Counted from the first letter of the stretch, positions 1 to 9,167 are shown. The stretch is 64,000 nucleotides of DNA from Psychrobacter immobilis (GCA_904846265.1 CAJHAA010000008.1:62001-126000); one strand, 5' to 3'. Notes: generated by a model not told the origin, from the letters alone. Made by a program: numbers and translations.

Positions 1-2
1 GT

Positions 3-752
3 ATTTTCCCTGAGATGTTTGCCACGATTCGTGAGTTTGGAATCACGGGTCGAGCAGTCACTCAGAAACAAGTGACGATTGAATGCATTAATCCGCGTGA
101 TTTTACCAGTGATAATTATCGCCGTATTGATGAACGTCCGTATGGTGGCGGTCCTGGCATGGTGATGATGGCTGAGCCATTATCCCAAGCGATTGAGGAT
201 GCGCGCCTACGAGCGATTCAACACGGCTGCCGTGTCGACAAAGCGCACTGTCCGGTGATTTATATGTCGCCACAAGGACAGACGCTGAGTGAGGGTAGTG
301 TGGTCGATATGACTGAGTATGACGGCATGATTATATTATGTGGTCGTTACGAAGGCATTGATGAGCGCCTACTGTCGCAATATGTCGACATGGAAATATC
401 GCTTGGTGATTACGTACTTACTGGTGGTGAGCTACCAGCAATGGTGCTAATGGATAGTGTGATACGTCGTCTGCCTGATATTATGGGTGATGATAAGTCA
501 GCTGAGCAAGACTCGTTCGTCGATGGCTTGCTTGATTGTCCACATTATACTAAGCCGCATGAGTTTGCGGGTATGGCAGTGCCTGAAGTGTTACTTTCAG
601 GTCACCATGCCAATATCGCGAAGTGGCGCTTTAGTCAGCAAGTCGAACGTACGCAAGCGCGTCGTCCAGACTTATGGCAAGCGTTTACGCCAACGGTAGA
701 GCAAGCAAAGTGGCTAAAAGCATTGGCGAAAGCAGATAAAAAACAGCGTTGA
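3..752 (+). CDS. trmD: tRNA (guanine-N1)-methyltransferase, 5' end missing
   Basis: SPOUT-class enzyme that methylates N1 of G37 in tRNAs reading CNN codons, using S-adenosylmethionine, to prevent +1 frameshifting. The reading frame is already open at base 3 (IFPEMFATI), so the true start lies a few codons left of the window. Seen: the family motif [11 protein letters not shown], the knot region [12 protein letters not shown] and [15 protein letters not shown], and a C-terminal helical tail. The visible length fits the roughly 250-residue family. rplS follows after about 180 bp, as in the usual rpsP-rimM-trmD-rplS operon; rpsP and rimM would be expected just outside the window. Confidence 0.97.
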   Translation: MFPEMFATIREFGITGRAVTQKQVTIECINPRDFTSDNYRRIDERPYGGGPGMVMMAEPLSQAIEDARLRAIQHGCRVDKAHCPVIYMSPQGQTLSEGSVVDMTEYDGMIILCGRYEGIDERLLSQYVDMEISLGDYVLTGGELPAMVLMDSVIRRLPDIMGDDKSAEQDSFVDGLLDCPHYTKPHEFAGMAVPEVLLSGHHANIAKWRFSQQVERTQARRPDLWQAFTPTVEQAKWLKALAKADKKQR

Positions 753-934
753 TAGCGGCTAAAAAGATAAACAGTTGAGCAACAGAATTTTGAGCAACAA
801 CAAAACGAGTCATAGCATAATGGCCGTTTGTCATAACCCACTTACGTTGTGTCTCATTAAAAAGATACGATCCATTATTACAAACAGGTGATATGCGTCA
901 AGCCTCTATTATCTAATGTGAGGAGATAACTCTC

Positions 935-1327
935 ATGAGCAACAAGCATCCATTGGTTCAGGTCATCGAAAATGCTCAATTGATTGAGCGCCCAAGCTTT
1001 GCACCCGGCGATACCGTTGTGGTTCAAGTAAAAGTACGTGAAGGTGAGCGTGAGCGTTTACAGGCTTTTGAAGGCGTTGTAATTGCTAAACGTAACCGCG
1101 GTTTAAACTCAGCGTTTACCGTACGTAAAATCTCAAGCGGTGTTGGCGTTGAGCGTGCATTCCAATTGCATTCACCAATTATCGATAGCATCGAAGTGAA
1201 ACGCCGTGGCGCTGTTCGCCGTGCGAAACTATACTACTTACGTGAGCGCTCTGGTAAATCAGCACGTATCCGCGAGAAGCTTGCTCCGCGTGCACCTAAA
1301 GCTGTTAAGCCAAAAGCTAACGCTTAG
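935..1327 (+). CDS. rplS: 50S ribosomal protein L19
   Basis: Large-subunit protein at the 30S-50S interface. The 130-residue product carries the L19 signature ([55 protein letters not shown]) and a basic, Ala/Pro/Lys-rich tail slightly longer than in E. coli (115 residues). AGGAG lies nine bases before the ATG. It is the last gene of the trmD operon; a structured region and a strong terminator follow. Confidence 0.98.
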   Translation: MSNKHPLVQVIENAQLIERPSFAPGDTVVVQVKVREGERERLQAFEGVVIAKRNRGLNSAFTVRKISSGVGVERAFQLHSPIIDSIEVKRRGAVRRAKLYYLRERSGKSARIREKLAPRAPKAVKPKANA

Positions 1328-1337
1328 ATTATATCCA

Positions 1338-1423
1338 GTATCTGCTTTTAAGCATTGTGCTTAATATCGCTTTATTGCTGAACCGTCTATTATGCGATTC
1401 GGCAATAGCGAAAAGCCAGATAC
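1338..1423 (+). other. three-way-junction-like structured region downstream of rplS
   Basis: Seen by eye: an outer stem GTATCTG+CTTT (1338-1348) with AAAG(C)CAGATAC (1412-1423); inside it a perfect 7-bp hairpin TTAAGCA/TGCTTAA with loop TTG (1348-1364); and a second stem TCGCT(T)TATTGCTGAA (1367-1382) with TTCGGCAATAGCGA (1398-1411). All arms close a three-helix junction. It would sit in the 3' untranslated region of the trmD-rplS message. It may be a repeat family member, an RNA-processing site or a small RNA; no function is claimed. Confidence 0.45.
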
Positions 1424-1479
1424 AAGCCCTTATTCATAGGTTTATCATATAAATAAGCGGGTAGTACCAAAAAAGACAA

Positions 1480-1516
1480 AACCCCAATCTGTGCGTATGC
1501 CAGATTGGGGTTTTTG
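1480..1516 (+). terminator. intrinsic terminator after rplS
   Basis: ACCCCAATCTG (1481-1491) pairs with CAGATTGGGGT (1501-1511), followed by TTTT on the plus strand and preceded by A-rich sequence, so it could act on both strands between rplS and the convergent DUF4442 gene. Confidence 0.85.
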
Positions 1517-1602
1517 TTTCTGTTGTTTTAATTAATGCGCTTTAATTAATATGCTTTAAATCACAAATCTAGAGAAACGTTTTAAAAATTGCCTTGAAAG
1601 TT

Positions 1603-2160
1603 CTAACCATCGAGATTTTCGATACGGCTATTTTGGTCTTTAGATTTGCTGTACTTACGCAAGCGTATATAGAGCGTCTTAGTGACGGTAGCGATAATTT
1701 TTTGTTGATCATCGACGATATCTGCTTGGTATTCCCGAAATACTGGCTCGCCGTCTTTTGCTAATTCCTGAATCGTGGTGATTTCATTGCTAGGAATTTT
1801 TAGGCGCGCAGTGACTTTGCTATTACCAGGGGCAATAAACTCAATATGTGAGATTTTGTCCCAGACCACGTAACTGCTGCCCAGTTGGTGCATCAGCATT
1901 ATCATATAGAATGGGTCCACCATCGAATACAGGCTACCGCCAAACTGAGTGCCCACGATGTTTTTGTTCAGCGTATTCAGCCCCATACTTATCACACACA
2001 AACCTTGATCGAGATTGAGGTGATCGATTCTGATACCAGCGCCTACGTATGGTGCATAAGTGTTGATACGCAGCTTCAGTAGGTGGGGTGTCAATAACGG
2101 CATGATACTTTGTTTGGCTCTGCGTTTTAGCGTCTCAAAATTGGTAGGTAGCAAACTCAT
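1603..2160 (-). CDS. DUF4442 hotdog-fold protein (putative thioesterase)
   Basis: A 185-residue protein resembling the DUF4442 group of hotdog-fold proteins, related to PaaI/YiiD thioesterases. Seen: the stretch NIVGTQFGGSLYSMVDP, where the hotdog helix and its Asp would lie, then DKISHIEFIAPGNSKVTARL and a C-terminal strand ATVTKTLYIRLRK. Substrate is unknown; a fatty acyl-thioester is the family expectation. It is transcribed toward rplS and divergent from the DUF3360 gene, and appears monocistronic. Confidence 0.75.
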   Translation of the reverse strand: MSLLPTNFETLKRRAKQSIMPLLTPHLLKLRINTYAPYVGAGIRIDHLNLDQGLCVISMGLNTLNKNIVGTQFGGSLYSMVDPFYMIMLMHQLGSSYVVWDKISHIEFIAPGNSKVTARLKIPSNEITTIQELAKDGEPVFREYQADIVDDQQKIIATVTKTLYIRLRKYSKSKDQNSRIENLDG

Positions 2161-2675
2161 AAATTCGTCCTATTGCTTCTTTTATATTTTTTAGTGATAC
2201 CGTTTGAATCAAATTTTTTAGTGTACTTCTATCAAAGAGCAGTCACGAAAGGGCATTTATCATAAGTAAAAAATATCAAAACCGCTAGGCTTAAAGCGTA
2301 ACTGACATGGATTTTCTATAGTTACTTAAAAGTTATAATAAACTATTTATTATAGCTATCTTTAATATTTAGTTATGTGATAACAAATATCTAGATACAG
2401 ATAATTATTAAGAAAAAGGTCGTTTATTCTAATTTAAAGCCTATATTAAGTGTGTTTTTTCCTCATGGTTTTCTATTAAGTTCAATTTTGTATTAAGTGG
2501 AAACTTTAATTTATATATTGTAATAGTGTATGGACTTTTTGAGTGGTTCTAAGTTCGCATTTCGAGTTCTTATGTCATACAATGGCTTGCAATTTTTAAT
2601 GGACGCTTTAGTCACATTAAATTTCACTATTAAATTATCAGTTAAATAAAGCCTCAGTCGACATAAGGAAATGTG
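2161..2675. other. AT-rich divergent intergenic region
   Basis: About 515 bp between the divergent DUF4442 and DUF3360 genes. It is strongly AT-rich, has no credible ORF, and must contain both promoters. TATAAT-like hexamers occur (for example near 2334), but I could not fix a convincing -35/-10 pair. Confidence 0.5.
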
Positions 2676-4202
2676 ATGAGTAACACTCAGATCCCTTCTT
2701 CAGGGTCTAATCAGCAGTCATCAAATCCATCTAATTACGACAGCGAGCCATCAGGTAGCTACCTTGATTTACACAAACCAAGCGCAAGCTTTGACAGTCG
2801 TGACGCTTATCTAAATCATGAATTACAAATCATGCAGCCAAAACGTTGGCGTCCCAATTTGCCGTTTCGTGATTATCGCTTTGAGTATGAAGATACTATT
2901 CCTGCAATGGCGGCAACGATTGGTAAAGTGGTTATGGTGGGTGCGATTGCTGCAACATTTGCAGGTCCACTTGGTTTGGGCGATGCGTTTGTTTTAGAAA
3001 ACGTTCGTTATGAGCTATTAATCGTTTCATTCTTTATCATCTTATTTTCAGGGTTTCTACTCCCGACAGCCAACCTAGCAGGTACTCACGGCCCCCTTAT
3101 TCCGCTTATTCCTATTGTGGTAGCCGCTGGTGGTCACCCGATGGCATTTGGTCTGCTCATCGGTGCCTTCGGCTTGCTATTGGCAATCAGTAAAGGGGGC
3201 AGTCTGCTGGCAAACTTGACCAGTAAAGGCGTGTGCGGTGGTCTCTTGATTTACTTAGGGTTTATCGGTACCACCTCACAGGTCAAAAACCTCTTCGCTT
3301 GGGCAGAAGGTATTGGCATGTCGCATATTGCCTTTTTTATTATTTTGGCTACTATCCTGTTATATGCATTACTTGAGCATTGGCAAAAACGCTGGCTTGC
3401 GGTTCCGCTAAGCTGTGTCTTAGGTGGCGGACTTGCATTTGCATTGGGTGCACCATTTGAGTTCAAAACTGCACCAGGCTTACCAAATATGAATCCAATG
3501 TATTGGTGGGGAGAAAACACGGGTTGGATGTTAGGATTACCTACGGTTGAAAGCTTCATTGTCGTACTGCCGTTTGCTATTTTGGCGGTTGCGATGTGGT
3601 CACCAGATTTTTTAGGCCATCAGGTCTTTCAAAAAATCAGCTATCCTAAACGTACTGAAAAGGTACTCATGGATATCGATGACACAATGACCAGCGCTTC
3701 GTTTCGTCAGGTCGTCGGCTCTGTATTGGGCGGTGCTAACTTTGCTTCATCGTGGGGCACGTATATTGTCCCAGCAGCGATTGCCAAACGTCCGATTCCT
3801 GCTGGTGCCTTATTGACGGCATTGTTTTGTATTATCGCAGGGGTTTGGGGCTATCCAATGGATTTGGCTATTTGGCAGCCAGTGATGTGTGTGGCCTTAA
3901 TCGTTGGTGTGTTTATTCCACTGCTTGAAGCTGGTATGGAAATGACTCGTGAAGGTAAAACCACTCAGTCTGCTGCGATTGTGGTGTTTGCTTCAGCGCT
4001 TGTAAATCCTGCCTTTGGTTGGTCACTCACGTTGTTGCTTGATAACTTAGGCTTGATTGGCTCGAAAGAACGCAGTGCTAATTTAACTAAAATGAGCCGC
4101 TGGATCATACCGGGTATTATGTTTGTGGTATTGACAGGTGTGATGGCTATTGTCGGTATGCTACCGGGTATTCCGGCATTGATGGCTAACTTCCGCCATT
4201 AA
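2676..4202 (+). CDS. DUF3360 family membrane transporter
   Basis: A 508-residue integral membrane protein of the DUF3360 family, which is distantly similar to SulP and xanthine/uracil permeases. A hydrophilic N-terminus of about 75 residues, rich in Ser/Asn, precedes RPNLPFRDYRFEYEDTIPA. About 12-13 hydrophobic segments follow, with Gly/Pro-rich stretches such as PTANLAGTHGPLIPLIP. The ATG at 2676 is preferred over the upstream in-frame GTG at 2673 because AAGGA (2665-2669) is then correctly spaced. A terminator follows at once. Substrate cannot be read from the sequence; uptake of an organic or inorganic anion or nucleobase is only a family-level guess. Confidence 0.75.
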   Translation: MSNTQIPSSGSNQQSSNPSNYDSEPSGSYLDLHKPSASFDSRDAYLNHELQIMQPKRWRPNLPFRDYRFEYEDTIPAMAATIGKVVMVGAIAATFAGPLGLGDAFVLENVRYELLIVSFFIILFSGFLLPTANLAGTHGPLIPLIPIVVAAGGHPMAFGLLIGAFGLLLAISKGGSLLANLTSKGVCGGLLIYLGFIGTTSQVKNLFAWAEGIGMSHIAFFIILATILLYALLEHWQKRWLAVPLSCVLGGGLAFALGAPFEFKTAPGLPNMNPMYWWGENTGWMLGLPTVESFIVVLPFAILAVAMWSPDFLGHQVFQKISYPKRTEKVLMDIDDTMTSASFRQVVGSVLGGANFASSWGTYIVPAAIAKRPIPAGALLTALFCIIAGVWGYPMDLAIWQPVMCVALIVGVFIPLLEAGMEMTREGKTTQSAAIVVFASALVNPAFGWSLTLLLDNLGLIGSKERSANLTKMSRWIIPGIMFVVLTGVMAIVGMLPGIPALMANFRH

Positions 4203-4221
4203 TGGCATCTTGCTTACCTAT

Positions 4222-4251
4222 AAAAAGTCAGCCTCGGTGCTGGCTTTTTTA
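4222..4251 (+). terminator. intrinsic terminator after the DUF3360 gene
   Basis: AAAAGTCAGC and GCTGGCTTTTTT form a stem with one G-U pair and loop CTCGGT, ending in a T-run. It separates the transporter gene from uvrC. Confidence 0.8.
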
Positions 4252-4343
4252 TGGGTGATGCTATGATAATAATTGGCTTGTAAAACAATGACTCCCGCCC
4301 CATAACTAGCAGTATTACAAGACTTTTAAGAGCAAAAAATTCT

Positions 4344-6188
4344 ATGGTCAATGTCTCAGAATCGAGTCCTGTCGATGACAAGAAAGCCCGTCTTAAGCAT
4401 TTAATCCAGCGCCTACCAAATTTGCCAGGCGTGTATAAGATGCTGGGAAAAAACGGTGATATCTTATATGTTGGCAAAGCTAAATCACTCAAGAGTCGTG
4501 TGAATAGCTACTTTGCTAAAACCATTGACCATCCAAAAACACGGGCGCTAGTGGCACGGATACATAATATTGAAACCATTATTACCCGTAGTGAGACCGA
4601 AGCGTTATTGCTCGAGCAAAACTTGATTAAAGAATATCGTCCACCTTATAATGTGCTGTTGCGTGATGATAAATCTTACCTCTATGTGTTTATCTCAGCA
4701 GATAAACCTTATCCGCGTCTGGCGTATGGGCGTGGTAAAGGCAATCACCAGAAAGGGCGCTTTTTCGGTCCTTTCCCCTCTGCTCATGCCGCCAAAGAGA
4801 CACTGGTGCTGATGCAGAAAATGTTTCAAATGCGCCAATGTACCAATACCTTTTTTAAGCAACGTAAGCGTCCTTGTCTTGAGTATCAGATTAAGCGTTG
4901 CCGTGCGCCCTGTGTGGGCTTGGTATCGGCCGAAGAATATGCAGAAGACGTCAATAATACCATTCGTTTCCTAAAAGGCGACTCTAGCGATATTCATAGC
5001 GCTTTGATTGAAAAAATGGAAGCTTCTGCTGAAGAATTAGATTTTGAAAAGGCAGTGTTTTATCGCGATCAGCTGTCTATGCTGCGTGAAGTACAAGCTA
5101 AGCAAGCTGTTTATACTGTGCAAGGCGAGGCGGATGTGATTGCTATTGCCAGTCAAGCAGGCATGACTTGTGTCAACGTCTTGACCGTACGTGGCGGTCG
5201 TGTGTTGGGCGGTAAGAATTACTTCCCTGACGTTGATAGTAGCGAGTCTCTTGCTGATAATTTATCAGCATTTATTACCTCATTTTATTTTCAGGTAACG
5301 GATGACTTGCCACCCGAAATAATGCTGAGTCATGAGTTACCGGATCAGGTGGCGGTCAGTGAAGCGCTAGCGAGCCATTTTGGTAGTAAAGTCGTGATCA
5401 AAACCAGTGTCCGTGAGCACCGTGCCGAATGGTTAGATTTAGCCAAACTCAATACCAATAACGCGCTAAAAACCAAGCTTGGCGACTATTTAGAGTTGCA
5501 TGCGCGCTTTGGTGCGTTAAAAGATGTCTTAGCGGACGTCACTGATAGAACCATTGATCGCATAGAGTGTTTTGATATCTCCCATACGATGGGCGAGGCG
5601 ACCATTGGTAGCTGCGTAGTCTTTGACCAAGGTGGCTCGCGTCGCCGTGATTATCGCCAATATGCGATTCATGACATTGTCGGTGGTGATGATTATGCCG
5701 CAATGAAACAAGTGCTGACACGGCGTTATAAGAAGCAGCCATTGCCTGATTTGTTGCTGATTGATGGTGGTAAAGGGCAGCTTGGCATCGCTAAAGAAGT
5801 GCTGACCGAGTTAGGTATTCTTGGTGATACTTTGCTGATTAGCGTGGCAAAAGGTGAAGGACGTAAGGCTGGGCTTGAGGTGCTGCATTTTATCGATCAT
5901 GAGCCGCTTGATTTGCCCATGGATAGCAAGGCGCTGCATTTACTGATGCATATTCGCGATGAGGCACATCGCTTTGCGATTACGGCGCACCGTAAGAAGC
6001 GCGATAAGCGCCGTTCATCGTCAGTATTAGAGGTGATTCCGGGGCTGGGTGAAAAGCGCCGTCGTGATTTGCTCAATCATTTTGGCGGATTGCAACAATT
6101 GCTCGGTGCATCGCAGCAAGAATTGGCAGGCGTGCAAGGGATTGGGCCAGTACTTGCAAAAACGGTCTATAAAGTGCTGCATGAGTAG
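4344..6188 (+). CDS. uvrC: excinuclease ABC subunit C
   Basis: Nuclease subunit of nucleotide excision repair, making both incisions around a lesion in the UvrB-DNA complex. The 614-residue protein has the domains in family order: an N-terminal GIY-YIG nuclease ([20 protein letters not shown]); a Cys-containing region ([15 protein letters not shown]); a UVR motif for UvrB ([20 protein letters not shown]); an RNase H-like 5' nuclease ([20 protein letters not shown] and [12 protein letters not shown]); and C-terminal helix-hairpin-helix motifs ([29 protein letters not shown]). Length matches E. coli UvrC. It appears to be a single-gene unit ended by the hairpin just downstream. Confidence 0.98.
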   Translation: MVNVSESSPVDDKKARLKHLIQRLPNLPGVYKMLGKNGDILYVGKAKSLKSRVNSYFAKTIDHPKTRALVARIHNIETIITRSETEALLLEQNLIKEYRPPYNVLLRDDKSYLYVFISADKPYPRLAYGRGKGNHQKGRFFGPFPSAHAAKETLVLMQKMFQMRQCTNTFFKQRKRPCLEYQIKRCRAPCVGLVSAEEYAEDVNNTIRFLKGDSSDIHSALIEKMEASAEELDFEKAVFYRDQLSMLREVQAKQAVYTVQGEADVIAIASQAGMTCVNVLTVRGGRVLGGKNYFPDVDSSESLADNLSAFITSFYFQVTDDLPPEIMLSHELPDQVAVSEALASHFGSKVVIKTSVREHRAEWLDLAKLNTNNALKTKLGDYLELHARFGALKDVLADVTDRTIDRIECFDISHTMGEATIGSCVVFDQGGSRRRDYRQYAIHDIVGGDDYAAMKQVLTRRYKKQPLPDLLLIDGGKGQLGIAKEVLTELGILGDTLLISVAKGEGRKAGLEVLHFIDHEPLDLPMDSKALHLLMHIRDEAHRFAITAHRKKRDKRRSSSVLEVIPGLGEKRRRDLLNHFGGLQQLLGASQQELAGVQGIGPVLAKTVYKVLHE

Positions 6189-6200
6189 TGGTACATATTA

Positions 6201-6237
6201 AAAAAACGACAATAGAAACAAATCTGTTGTCGTTTTA
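6201..6237. terminator. bidirectional terminator between uvrC and the 43-residue gene
   Basis: AAAACGACAA (6203-6212) pairs with TTGTCGTTTT (6227-6236). T-runs exist on both strands, and the minus-strand one is longer, so it can end uvrC and the convergent small gene. Confidence 0.75.
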
Positions 6238-6274
6238 ACGCTAGTAATATTTAGCAGATTAAAATTTCTAATCT

Positions 6275-6406
6275 CTAAAAATCAAAACTTAACTGCTGGT
6301 TTGGATAGCTACGACAGTGTTCACAAACGCGCTCCCAACGATTAAATCGATAGCGTAAATACCAACGAACATGCACAGCTTTAGGATAACCGCATTGAAT
6401 GGCCAT
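6275..6406 (-). CDS. 43-residue basic, Cys-containing small protein
   Basis: A small gene of 44 codons read directly from the DNA. It begins MAIQCGYPKAVHVRW, continues YLRYRFNRWERVCEHCRSYP and ends NQQLSFDF. Support: a near-ideal ribosome site GGAGGT (plus-strand 6411-6416) four bases before the ATG; a bidirectional terminator just downstream; and a composition unlike random translation (many Arg, Tyr and Trp, with Cys at 5, 28 and 31, the last two as CEHC). There is no signal peptide or membrane segment. The CxxC with nearby Cys and His could bind metal or be redox active; this is inference. A Fur-box-like sequence lies about 50-70 bases upstream. I do not recognise a named family. Confidence 0.72.
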   Translation of the reverse strand: MAIQCGYPKAVHVRWYLRYRFNRWERVCEHCRSYPNQQLSFDF

Positions 6407-6452
6407 GATGACCTCCATAATTATGATGATAATTTCACAACTATGGAGCACA

Positions 6453-6478
6453 GATAATTATTAGCATTTGCTATTATC
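6453..6478. promoter_or_regulatory. Fur-box-like palindrome between divergent small genes
   Basis: The sequence from GATAAT (6453) to ATTATC (6478) contains TAGCA-TT-TGCTA at its centre. By eye, 6453-6471 matches the 19-bp Fur consensus at 14 positions. It overlaps the -35 region of the proposed sRNA promoter and lies in the leader or promoter of the minus-strand small gene. Control by Fur is inference from the sequence only. Confidence 0.4.
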
Positions 6479-6501
6479 AGCATTTACTATAAAATATATG
6501 A

Positions 6502-6614
6502 ACCGTCCAAGGTAAATAAACTTTATTAGTATGCTAACAACGGAGTCTTGCTCCATAGCTGCTTAAACTAAAAGTTTTTTAAGCTCAGCAATTAATTTTG
6601 CTGGGCTTTTTTAA
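6502..6614 (+). ncRNA. candidate small RNA with its own promoter and terminator
   Basis: No plus-strand gene lies between the uvrC terminator and this point, yet a strong plus-oriented terminator occurs at 6581-6614. A possible promoter is TTTGCT (6467-6472), 17 bases, then TAAAAT (6490-6495), which would give a transcript of about 113 nt. It contains a short hairpin GGAG-TCTTG-CTCC (near 6542), an A/T-rich hairpin, and the terminator. The only ORFs are very short (MNRPR and MLTTESCSIAA). The adjoining Fur-box-like palindrome recalls iron-stress sRNAs of the RyhB/PrrF/NrrF type, but no sequence homology is claimed. Confidence 0.45.
6581..6614 (+). terminator. orphan plus-strand intrinsic terminator
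   Basis: AGCTCAGCAA and TTGCTGGGCT form a 10-bp stem with one G-U pair, followed by TTTTTT. The minus strand lacks a T-run after the stem, so it serves plus-strand transcription, although no plus-strand coding gene is nearby. Confidence 0.75.
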
Positions 6615-6657
6615 TTTTCCATATTTGGTTCCTCCTTAGAAGTAGCTTATGAATAAT

Positions 6658-6685
6658 AAATGCCACATTAAATTTAAATGGCATT
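6658..6685 (-). terminator. possible folA terminator
   Basis: AATGCCA and TGGCATT arms (6658-6664 and 6679-6685) enclose an A/T-rich centre that overlaps the folA stop codon. T-rich sequence follows on the minus strand. The hairpin is imperfect and AT-rich. Confidence 0.4.
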
Positions 6686-7253
6686 AACCTTGTTTACTTT
6701 TATAAGTCACAAATTTAAAGTCTAACGCACTATTCTCATCGTGCATCTGTTCAGACTCTTCTGCCACTTCAAATTCACTTGGCAACTCAGGATAAAATGC
6801 ATCGCCATCAGTGATTTCAGTATCGACCTGAGTCAGCTCAATGCGATCGGTATACATCAACGCATCGCTAAACACGCGCTCGCCACCAATCACCCAAATC
6901 GTATCAAGATGCGCACCATGTGCCAGACTTGCTGCTTGCGTTAATGCATCATCTAAATTATGCACCACGTAAGCATTGCTTTTACCGACCAAACCTTTTT
7001 GTTCGGCATAATCTAGCTGGGTGCTGATGATGAAGCTCACACGTTTTGGCAAAGGCTTGCTGCCCATTGATTCAAACGTCTTACGACCCATAATGACGAT
7101 ACCTTGAATCGCACCATCATTTTGTTTGGTCGTCATGCTTTTAAAATGCTGCAAATCTGCTGAGATATGCCACGGCAGCTCATTATCTTTGCCGATACAG
7201 CGGTTGCTACTGATAGCTGCGATTTGGGCAACTTCGGTGTGGGCATAACTCAT
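6684..7253 (-). CDS. folA: dihydrofolate reductase
   Basis: Reduces dihydrofolate to tetrahydrofolate with NADPH, regenerating the folate oxidised by thymidylate synthase, whose gene lies just upstream. The 189-residue protein has the DHFR features: IAAISSNRCIGKDNELPWHISADLQHF near the N-terminus (with the folate-contacting Asp of the DLQHF segment), VIMGRKTFESMGSKPLP, and IWVIGGERVFSDAL. It is longer than E. coli FolA (159) through insertions around residues 45-50 and 85-95. It ends the lgt-thyA-folA cluster, with a gap of 64 bp to thyA. Confidence 0.97.
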   Translation of the reverse strand: MSYAHTEVAQIAAISSNRCIGKDNELPWHISADLQHFKSMTTKQNDGAIQGIVIMGRKTFESMGSKPLPKRVSFIISTQLDYAEQKGLVGKSNAYVVHNLDDALTQAASLAHGAHLDTIWVIGGERVFSDALMYTDRIELTQVDTEITDGDAFYPELPSEFEVAEESEQMHDENSALDFKFVTYKSKQG

Positions 7254-7317
7254 AACGTATCCTTTTTATCATCTTTTGAAATGTTTGTCTCATTTAAAAC
7301 TTCCAATCAGACAAATG

Positions 7318-8208
7318 CTAGACCGCAACCTTTGCCTTAATCGCAGGATGCGACTCGTAATCATCAACGCTAATGTCTTCGTATTTGAAAGCAAAGATAT
7401 CTTTCACATTAGAGTTAAGCGTCAGCGTTGGTAGCTTATAAAGCTCACGCGTCAACTGTAATTCAACTTGCTCGCGATGGTTTTGATAAATATGACAATC
7501 GCCACCTGTCCAAATAAATTCGCCCACTTCTAATCCGCATACTTGCGCGACCATATGGGTCAGCAAGGCATAACTGGCAATATTAAATGGCACACCTAAA
7601 AATAAATCTGCTGAACGCTGATAGAGCTGGCATGACAGTTTATTATCCGCCACAAAGAACTGAAATAGCGTATGACAAGGCGGCAGCGCAACTTGATCTG
7701 CTTCACTGGGATTCCAACCAGACACAATCAAACGTCTTGAATTGGGATTGGTTTTTATTTGCTCAATGACTTGGGTGATTTGATCAACACCATCGTTATT
7801 GTAGCTCCCATTTTCACGCTGGCTTGCGCCATAATTGCGCCACTGATGACCATAGACAGGGCCTAAATCACCAGCAGGGCGGTTAAAGCGCGCTGTCTGT
7901 TCAGCCGTTGACCACTCATTCCAAATGCGTACGCCATTGGCTTGTAGATAATCAACATGCGTACTACCACTTAAAAACCAAAATAGCTCATAGACGATAG
8001 ATTTAAAGTGGACTTTTTTGGTGGTTAATAAGGGGAAACCATCAGCTAAATTAAAACGTAGCTGCGCACCAAAGTGGCTGAGCGTACCAGTGCCAGTACG
8101 ATCGCCTTTTTCAGTGCCTTCAGTGAGGACAAGATGCAGCAAATCTAGATAGGCTTGCTCATTTTTACGCTGTTTGTTGTTACTAGTAGTGGAGTTGCTC
8201 ATGGTCAT
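7318..8208 (-). CDS. thyA: thymidylate synthase
   Basis: Makes dTMP from dUMP with methylene-tetrahydrofolate. The 296-residue protein has the ThyA fold motifs: the nucleophile Cys178 in [13 protein letters not shown], the dUMP phosphate-binding [11 protein letters not shown], the folate-binding [19 protein letters not shown] and the Asn/Asp region [11 protein letters not shown] Ser/Asn/Lys-rich N-terminal extension and an insertion near residues 130-140 make it longer than E. coli ThyA (264). Two in-frame ATGs (8208 and 8202) are possible starts. It sits between lgt and folA, the classic arrangement. Confidence 0.98.
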   Translation of the reverse strand: MTMSNSTTSNNKQRKNEQAYLDLLHLVLTEGTEKGDRTGTGTLSHFGAQLRFNLADGFPLLTTKKVHFKSIVYELFWFLSGSTHVDYLQANGVRIWNEWSTAEQTARFNRPAGDLGPVYGHQWRNYGASQRENGSYNNDGVDQITQVIEQIKTNPNSRRLIVSGWNPSEADQVALPPCHTLFQFFVADNKLSCQLYQRSADLFLGVPFNIASYALLTHMVAQVCGLEVGEFIWTGGDCHIYQNHREQVELQLTRELYKLPTLTLNSNVKDIFAFKYEDISVDDYESHPAIKAKVAV

Positions 8209-8282
8209 AAAATTGCTCTTCTACGCTATTAAAACGCATAGTTGTATTGTTTTTTAACAGGTTGCTTGATGTGAATTATTGC

Positions 8283-9167
8283 TTAATAAGCCGACTGCTT
8301 ACCCCAGTCATAGATACCACGTTTGTAAGCGTATACCAGCATAATGAAACCAATAATAATCATGGGAGCGCTGAGTATCTGCCCTTTGGTCATCCAACCT
8401 AGTAATACAAATCCTTGGTCAGCATCTGGTTGGCGGAAAAACTCAATGATGAAGCGGCTGATGCCATAGCCTAATAAAAATACTGCCGATGCTGCCATAC
8501 GTGGGCGCGGTTTTGATGAATACCACCATAGGAATAGGAATAATAATAACCCTTCGGCAAGTGCTTCATACAGCTGTGAGGGGTGACGAGGTAGCAAATA
8601 CTGCCCATTTACTTCAAGCATCAACTCTTGTAGCTCAGGGTTGGTTTGCAATTGCTGCATATCAGTAGCAGCTGCTTGCGGGAAGTAGGTAAGCCAGTTG
8701 TAGCCACCGTTAGAGACGCGGCCCCATAGCTCGCCATTGATATAATTGCCAATACGACCAAATAATAAGCCTGTTGGCACGCAAGGAACGATAAAGTCCA
8801 GCACCTGAAACGGGGTCTTTTTATACTTACGGGCAAAATATAACATGCCCAGTAAGACACCAATCATGCCGCCATGGAAAGACATACCGCCTTCCCAGAC
8901 TTTGAAAAGGTAAGCGGGGTTTTGTAAAAATTCACCGAATTGATAAAACAATACATAGCCGACACGACCGCCCAAAATGACGCCAAGGGCGCCAAAAAAT
9001 ACCAAATCGGACACCATGTCAGTGTTCCAATTGTCACGTTTGGTGCTGCGATACCAAGCCAGACCAAAGGCGGCGGCAAATGCCAACAAATACATTAGGC
9101 CATACCAGTGCACTTCTACTGGACCCAAAGACAGCGCTACAGGATCGTACTGAGGATGTATCATCAT
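8283..9167 (-). CDS. lgt: prolipoprotein diacylglyceryl transferase
   Basis: Inner-membrane enzyme that transfers diacylglycerol from phosphatidylglycerol to the lipobox Cys, the first step of lipoprotein maturation. The 294-residue protein has seven or so hydrophobic segments, the motif VHWYGLMYLLAF, GGRVGYVLFYQ, FHGGMIG and the family signature GRIGNYINGELWGR, plus HPSQLYEALAEG near the C-terminal half. A periplasmic loop near residues 160-185 is longer than usual. It heads the lgt-thyA-folA cluster (gap of 74 bp to thyA). The last lipoprotein step, lnt, is also in this window, at 57.7 kb. Confidence 0.98.
   Translation of the reverse strand: MMIHPQYDPVALSLGPVEVHWYGLMYLLAFAAAFGLAWYRSTKRDNWNTDMVSDLVFFGALGVILGGRVGYVLFYQFGEFLQNPAYLFKVWEGGMSFHGGMIGVLLGMLYFARKYKKTPFQVLDFIVPCVPTGLLFGRIGNYINGELWGRVSNGGYNWLTYFPQAAATDMQQLQTNPELQELMLEVNGQYLLPRHPSQLYEALAEGLLLFLFLWWYSSKPRPRMAASAVFLLGYGISRFIIEFFRQPDADQGFVLLGWMTKGQILSAPMIIIGFIMLVYAYKRGIYDWGKQSAY

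Noticed and set aside
6496-6575. Leader peptide explanation for the orphan terminator (MLTTESCSIAA)
   Set aside because: No downstream plus-strand biosynthetic gene follows, since folA is on the other strand, so attenuation by a leader peptide has no target.
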